Below are positions 34,611 to 39,060 of a DNA stretch of 39,060 nt, in pieces. Both the position numbers and the translations under genes were made by a program. Source of the stretch: an archaeon (GTDB lineage Archaea; Micrarchaeota; Micrarchaeia; Anstonellales; Anstonellaceae); NCBI GenBank assembly GCA_020056635.1, contig JAGVHI010000019.1, positions 1-39,060 on the forward strand, given 5' to 3'. A model generated the notes under the pieces. That model made no database searches, had not been told where the DNA came from, and worked only from the letters and a program-made list of their open reading frames with translations. Position 1 is the first letter of the stretch, and the number at the start of each line of letters is the position of its first letter.

Positions 34611-36152
34611 ATGGAGAAAAACGGCAAAAATGGGGTAGGGAAGCTCGTACTTCGCGCAAGATGCTTCGACGTTGTGACCGAGAAGAAGATAGTCGTGCTG
34701 AACGAGCGCGATGCTGTGAACAACGATATCTACGCAGGGCACAGGATAATCCTCACGCTGGGCGAGCGGCAGATGGTCGCGATTGCGGATTTGAGCAACA
34801 GGCTTGTGGCTGCTGGCGAAATCGGGCTGTTCTCCGAGGTGGCTGCAGAAATAGGGGTGAGGGATGGGGAGGAGATTGAGGTCAAGCAGACCGAGCGGCC
34901 TGCATCGATAGAATCGATAAAGAAGAAGATGGATGGGAAAACGCTTTCTGAGGGCGAGATTGGAACCATAATACATGAGCTAATGGAGAACAAGCTCTCT
35001 GAAGCTGAGCTTGCTGCTTTCCTCACTTCGATTTACATACGAGGGGTGACTGATGATGAGGTGGTGTCGCTCACGAACGCAATTGTGGCGTCAGGGGACA
35101 CGCTCAAGCTTGGGAAGCACCCGATATTGGACAAGCACTGCATCGGGGGAGTTGCAGGGAACCGGACAACTATGATCATGGTCCCGATAATTGCGGCTGC
35201 CGGGCTGTATATCCCCAAAACATCCTCCCGCTCAATCACCTCGGCTGCGGGCACTGCTGACACGATGGAAGTGCTTGCGCCTGTGAATCTTGGGCTAAAT
35301 GAGATACGGGAAATAGTGCTCAAGACAAAAGGGTGCATGGCATGGGGAGGCTCAGTGAACCTTGCGGCAGCGGATGACAAGCTTATTAGGATTAGGCACC
35401 CGCTCTCGCTTGACCCCAAAGGGCTGCTGCTTGCAAGCATACTTGCGAAAAAAAAGAGCGTGGGGGCAGATTACTGCGTGATTGACATCCCGATTGGGAG
35501 GGGGGCGAAAATCACGGACCCCAAGGAAGCGAATACGCTTGCAAAGGATTTCATCGGGATTGGGAGGAAGCTGGGGATCGGGATAGAGGTGCTTGTGACC
35601 GACGGGAGCGACCCGGTCGGCAACGGGATTGGGCCCGCGCTTGAGTGCAGGGACGTCGTGGAAGTGCTCACAGGCGGCGGGCCTGCTGACTTAAAGGAAA
35701 AAAGCTGCACCCTGGCAGGGACGCTGCTTGAGCTGTCTGGGAAAGTGGAGATAGGGAGAGGGTATGACGTTGCGATGGACCTGCTCAAAGGGGGGAAAGC
35801 GGAGAAGAAGTTCCGCGAGATAGTTGAGGCGCAAGGGGGAAAGGCGGATTTCAAAATAGATGATTTGCCAATCGGGGGATACTGGCACAAGGTGGTTTCG
35901 ACCGGCACAGGGAGGATAAAGCACGTGGACAGCAGGCTGCTTGCAAGGATTGCGCGCTCGGCTGGGGCGCCGTCTGACAAGGGCGCTGGCGTGTTCCTGC
36001 ACTGCGAGGCAGGGGACAAAATCCAGAAGGGGGATGTGATGTTTGAAATCATTGCCGAGAGCGAATCGAAGCTTGATTTTGCAATAAAGGTTGCGCACTC
36101 TATTGAGGCAATCGAGCTTGAGAAAGTGGTGCTTAGGGAATTTAGGGAGTAG
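34611..36152 (+). CDS. deoA: AMP phosphorylase
   Basis: 513 residues from ATG 34611, with GGGAGATG just upstream; the ORF-track start at 34539 adds 24 residues across the promoter. The family core is clear: LDKHCIGGVAGNRTTMIMVP, PKTSSRSITSAAGTADTMEVLAPV, MAWGGSVNLAAADD, and the C-terminal swapped domain GAGVFLHCEAGDKIQKGDV. The extra N-terminal domain of about 85 residues distinguishes archaeal AMP phosphorylase from thymidine phosphorylase. It converts AMP and phosphate to adenine and ribose 1,5-bisphosphate, feeding the isomerase/form III RuBisCO salvage route. His and Cys replace usual residues in KHSIGGVPGN (here KHCIGGVAGN), a modest change. It is probably cotranscribed with gatD, whose alternative GTG start overlaps its stop. 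Confidence 0.94.
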   Translation: MEKNGKNGVGKLVLRARCFDVVTEKKIVVLNERDAVNNDIYAGHRIILTLGERQMVAIADLSNRLVAAGEIGLFSEVAAEIGVRDGEEIEVKQTERPASIESIKKKMDGKTLSEGEIGTIIHELMENKLSEAELAAFLTSIYIRGVTDDEVVSLTNAIVASGDTLKLGKHPILDKHCIGGVAGNRTTMIMVPIIAAAGLYIPKTSSRSITSAAGTADTMEVLAPVNLGLNEIREIVLKTKGCMAWGGSVNLAAADDKLIRIRHPLSLDPKGLLLASILAKKKSVGADYCVIDIPIGRGAKITDPKEANTLAKDFIGIGRKLGIGIEVLVTDGSDPVGNGIGPALECRDVVEVLTGGGPADLKEKSCTLAGTLLELSGKVEIGRGYDVAMDLLKGGKAEKKFREIVEAQGGKADFKIDDLPIGGYWHKVVSTGTGRIKHVDSRLLARIARSAGAPSDKGAGVFLHCEAGDKIQKGDVMFEIIAESESKLDFAIKVAHSIEAIELEKVVLREFRE

Positions 36153-36160
36153 TGGGTTGG

Positions 36161-37507
36161 ATGTATTCCGAGAGCGTGATGAAGGCATTTTCCAAGGAAG
36201 GGATAGAGGCTGGGGATGTAATCAGCGTGAGCAGGGATGGGGCACAGCGCATTGGGAGGCTAATGCCAAAGATTGAGAATGCGGACCCGGACTGCGTCGT
36301 AATCAAGGTCGAGAACGGGTACAATATTGGAATCGCATTTGAAAAAGGGACCAGGATTGGGCTTGTGGAAAAAGGGAGTATTGGGAGTGGTAAGATGATA
36401 GACAGGTATAAGAGAATCAGGGTTGGTGGCGCGGTTTCAATTCTTGGGTGCGGCGGCACGATTGCATCAAAAATTGAGTATAAGACTGGCGCGGTGTTCC
36501 CCGCGTTTTTGCCCGAGGAGCTTGTGGCATCGTTCCCGAGATTGGGGGGCATGGGGAAAATCGCCTCAAGGCAGCTTTTTTCGCTTCTTTCGGAGGATAT
36601 CACTGCCACGCACTGGGAGATGGTTGCAAAGGAGATTGAGCAGGATGTGAAAGAAGGGGCGGAAGGCATTGTGATAATGCACGGGACCGATGTGATGGGG
36701 TATACCGCTGCGGCGCTCTCGTTCATGCTCCAGAGCACACCTGTGCCGGTTGTGCTCACTGGAGCGCAGAAAAGCTCGGATAGGGGCTCGTCTGACAACG
36801 AGATGAACCTGATTTGCTCAGTGCATGCAGCAAAATCGGAAATTGCGCACGTGGGCGTGTGCATGCACGCGAATTCATCGGATGATTACTGCAATTTGCA
36901 TTTGGGCACAAGGGTGCGAAAGATGCATACTTCTGCACGGCCGGCATTCCAGTCCATAAACGCAAAGCCGCTTGCAAGGGTTGATTTTGCATCCGGGAAA
37001 GTCGAGCCGATTGCAGCGCAATATGCGAAAAGGGATGCGAAGAGGAAGCTTGAGCTAAAACCCAAGATGAATGACAATGTGGCACTCGTGCATACGTATC
37101 CCGGAATGAAGCCAAAGTTCATTGAAAAGCTGTCGGACTATGATGGAATAGTGATTGCAGGGACTGGGATGGGGCACCTGCCTGCAAACGTGTTTGGCGA
37201 CAAGCTTGCAAAGCCAGTATTGCCTGCGCTAAAAGAGCTGATTGCAAGCGGAATCGTGGTTGCGATGGCGCCGCAAACCCTGTACGGGAGGGTGGACATG
37301 AACGTTTATAGCACCGGCAGGCTGCTGCTAGAGGCTGGCGTGATTGGCAATTACTGCGACTGGCTGCCCGAAACCGCATACGTGAAGCTGATGTGGGCGC
37401 TTGGGCAGGAGAAAAAGAAGGAGAAAGTAGAGGCGCTTATGCTAAAGAACATTGCAGGGGAAATTTCCGAAAGGAACCTGGCTGAATTCGAGCCTAGCCC
37501 GTATTAG
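36161..37507 (+). CDS. gatD: Glutamyl-tRNA(Gln) amidotransferase subunit D
   Basis: 448 residues from ATG 36161 (MYSESVMKAF); GTG 36152 overlaps the previous stop and is an alternative. The N-terminal about 75 residues form the small beta domain typical of GatD (GIEAGDVISVSRDG). The [16 protein letters not shown] domain follows, with catalytic motifs LGCGGTIASKIEYKTGAV (nucleophile Thr), IVIMHGTDVMGYTAAALSF (Thr-Asp pair) and VLTGAQKSSDRGSSDNEMNL (Lys region). GatD releases ammonia from glutamine and passes it to GatE, which amidates Glu-tRNA(Gln). Most GatDs have STGGTIAS and HGTDTM; here Cys precedes GGT and Val replaces the second Thr of HGTDT. gatE follows 62 bp downstream. GatDE is an archaeal hallmark. 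Confidence 0.97.
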   Translation: MYSESVMKAFSKEGIEAGDVISVSRDGAQRIGRLMPKIENADPDCVVIKVENGYNIGIAFEKGTRIGLVEKGSIGSGKMIDRYKRIRVGGAVSILGCGGTIASKIEYKTGAVFPAFLPEELVASFPRLGGMGKIASRQLFSLLSEDITATHWEMVAKEIEQDVKEGAEGIVIMHGTDVMGYTAAALSFMLQSTPVPVVLTGAQKSSDRGSSDNEMNLICSVHAAKSEIAHVGVCMHANSSDDYCNLHLGTRVRKMHTSARPAFQSINAKPLARVDFASGKVEPIAAQYAKRDAKRKLELKPKMNDNVALVHTYPGMKPKFIEKLSDYDGIVIAGTGMGHLPANVFGDKLAKPVLPALKELIASGIVVAMAPQTLYGRVDMNVYSTGRLLLEAGVIGNYCDWLPETAYVKLMWALGQEKKKEKVEALMLKNIAGEISERNLAEFEPSPY

Positions 37508-37569
37508 GCTGCCTTGTAGCGAGGGAATGCAGGTTGAATCGATTGGGTCCGGTTGGGGTTTGATGTCTT

Positions 37570-39036
37570 ATGAAATGCGGGCTTGAATTGCACCAGAGGC
37601 TTGCGACAGGCAAGCTGTTTTGCGGCTGCCCAGGGACGATTGAGGAGGGCGAAAAGCCTAGCAGGCAGATTGTGCGAAGGCAGCATGCGGTCTGGTCCGA
37701 GGAGGGGGAGGCGGACGAATCTGCGATGTTCGAAGCCGGGAGGGGAAGGAAGTACGTTTACCAGATTTTCGACCGGAACGTGTGCCAGATAGACATTGAT
37801 GAGGCGCCGCCCCTTGCGCTCAATTCCGAAGCGCTTGCAATTGCGCTGCAGGTTTCGCTTATGCTAAACTGCAAAATAGTGGATGAGGTGCAGGTGATGC
37901 GAAAGCAGGTGCTGGATGGAAGCTGCCCTTCCGGGTTCCAGCGAACCGCGATAATCGGGATGGACGGGTTTGTGGAAACCAGAGCTGGAATGGTGTGCAT
38001 CACAAGCGTGAGCCTTGAGGAGGAGAGCTCCGGGATAATTGGGGAGACATCCGATGCAATTACCTACAGGCTGGACAGGCTGGGAATACCGCTTGTTGAA
38101 ATCTCCACCGAGCCGGATATTGTGAGCGCGGAGCATGCGCGCGAGTGCGCGGAGAAAATTGGCATGATGCTTCGCATGACCGGCAGGGTTCAGAGGGGAA
38201 TTGGGACCATTAGGCAGGATGTGAACGTCTCTTCCGAGAATGGCGCAAGGGTCGAGATAAAGGGCGCGCAGGAGCTGGGGGAGATTTCGCTTATGGTGCA
38301 GAACGAGCTTGTGCGCCAGGAGCGGCTTCTCTGGGTCGCATCCGAGCAGAAAAAGAGGCTTGGTGAGAATTTTGAAATCCCGGGCGCGATTTACGATGTG
38401 AGCGACATATTTTCTGAGAGCGGGTGCGGCATGATAAAAAAGGCGCTTGCAAGCGGAGGGCATGTGCTTGCAATGAAGCTGCCCGCGCATGCGGGATTGC
38501 TCGGGGCTGAGTTGTACGAGGGAAGAAGGTTCGGGACCGAGCTTTCGGATTATGCGAAATCTGCAGGGGTAAAGGGGATAATGCACTCTGATGAGTCTCT
38601 TGAGAAATACGGGATTTCCGAGGATGAGGTCGCAGAGATATCATCAGCGATGGATGTGAGGGGGAATGACGCTTTTGTGCTCTGTGTGGACGCCCCGAAA
38701 AAAGCGAGGGATGCGCTTGAGAGGGTAATTGCCAGGGCGATGAGAACTGACGTGCCCAAGGAAACAAGGAGGGCGGTGGAAGGGGGGAAATCTGCATTCA
38801 TGAGGCCGCTTGCTGGAAGGGCAAGGATGTACCCCGAAACCGATGTGAAGCCCATTAGGATTCATCCAGATGCGGTCGCGGACGCAAGAAAAAGCGTGCC
38901 AAAAAATCCTGAGGAGAAAAAGCATGAGCTCAAGGAAAAAATCGGGCTGAACGATGAAATGGCCGCAAAGATGCTAAAATCGCCGCACCTGCCGGTGTTC
39001 GAAAGGATAATTGAACTGGGGGTTGAGCCCACGCTT
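37570..39036 (+). CDS. gatE: Glutamyl-tRNA(Gln) amidotransferase subunit E (3' end missing)
   Basis: Absent from the ORF track because no stop is reached. Reading from ATG 37570 gives MKCGLELHQRLATGKLFCGCP, the GatB/GatE signature; an in-frame TGA just upstream fixes the short N-terminus. Further family segments: YVYQIFDRNVCQIDIDEAPP, GFQRTAIIGMDGFVETRAG, DRLGIPLVEISTEPDI and GTIRQDVNVSSENGARVEIKG, then the GatE-specific inserted AspRS-like domain (about 270-420). About 489 genuine codons are present; GatE is normally over 600 residues, so the tail domain is lost. The last eight apparent codons, translating as RSEEHTSE, are Illumina adapter and not protein. GatE with GatD makes Gln-tRNA(Gln). 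Confidence 0.96.
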
Positions 39037-39060
39037 AGATCGGAAGAGCACACGTCTGAA
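39037..39060 (+). other. Illumina TruSeq adapter remnant (assembly artefact)
   Basis: The final 24 bases, AGATCGGAAGAGCACACG followed by TCTGAA, equal the start of the standard Illumina TruSeq read-1 adapter. They are not genomic. They truncate gatE and show that this is a contig end assembled from untrimmed reads. Confidence 0.98.

Noticed and set aside
38862-39053. 63-residue minus-strand ORF starting MCSSDLS
   Set aside because: Its start is within the adapter and it is antisense to gatE.

Overview
The window comes from an archaeon. The evidence is a split RNA polymerase (separate A', A'', B' and B'' genes) in the classic rpoH-rpoB-rpoA-rpl30e-nusA-rps12-rps7 order, GatD/GatE, archaeal SMC and Elp3, class III (type IV pilin-like) signal peptides, TATA-box promoters close to start codons, a bulge-helix-bulge tRNA intron and an archaeal 16S rRNA. 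The solitary 16S gene with no 23S beside it, the AMP phosphorylase, and the very large CARDB/cysteine-rich surface proteins on pilin-type anchors suggest a DPANN-type lineage (Micrarchaeota/Diapherotrites-like). That placement is inference. The right edge is a true contig end: the last 24 bases are Illumina adapter.

Layout. 1-1828 (minus): AMMECR1 protein, a two-domain putative DNA-binding protein and an HD phosphohydrolase cut by the left edge, probably one translationally coupled operon. 1907-5490: small hypothetical and secreted proteins, an intron-containing tRNA-Asn, a Kazal/DUF333/cytochrome b5-like lipoprotein and a thioredoxin-CcdA fusion. 5547-8003 (plus): a secreted CARDB-like protein followed by Elp3. 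8119-17244 (minus): the transcription/translation operon rpoH, B'', B', A', A'', L30e, a 28-codon ORF, NusA, S12, S7. 17385-21399: a small membrane protein convergent with SMC. 21488-28858 (minus): three pilin-signal genes, two of them giant adhesin-like proteins with CARDB repeats and knottin-like CC modules. 28908-30248: an unrecognised coiled-coil protein. 30430-31955 (minus): 16S rRNA with leader/trailer processing stem and its own promoter. 32222-34538 (minus): a three-gene family of multi-pass membrane proteins. 34611-39036 (plus): AMP phosphorylase, GatD and GatE (truncated by the adapter).

How the parts fit. The core is information processing: RNA polymerase, ribosomal proteins, NusA, tRNA-dependent Gln-tRNA formation by GatDE, Elp3 wobble-uridine modification, and 16S rRNA. 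Around it sits an envelope theme: pilin-anchored cysteine-rich adhesins, Kazal modules and a thiol-disulfide membrane protein that could supply their disulfides.

Most notable observations: (1) a 33-nt insertion inside the universally conserved 530 loop of the 16S gene that folds as a textbook bulge-helix-bulge intron and whose removal restores the exact consensus; (2) two adjacent membrane-protein genes that appear to start with ACG, each 5-6 nt after a GGTGA ribosome-binding site, exactly where their neighbour has ATG; (3) arrays of cystine-knot-like modules on archaeal pilin anchors.
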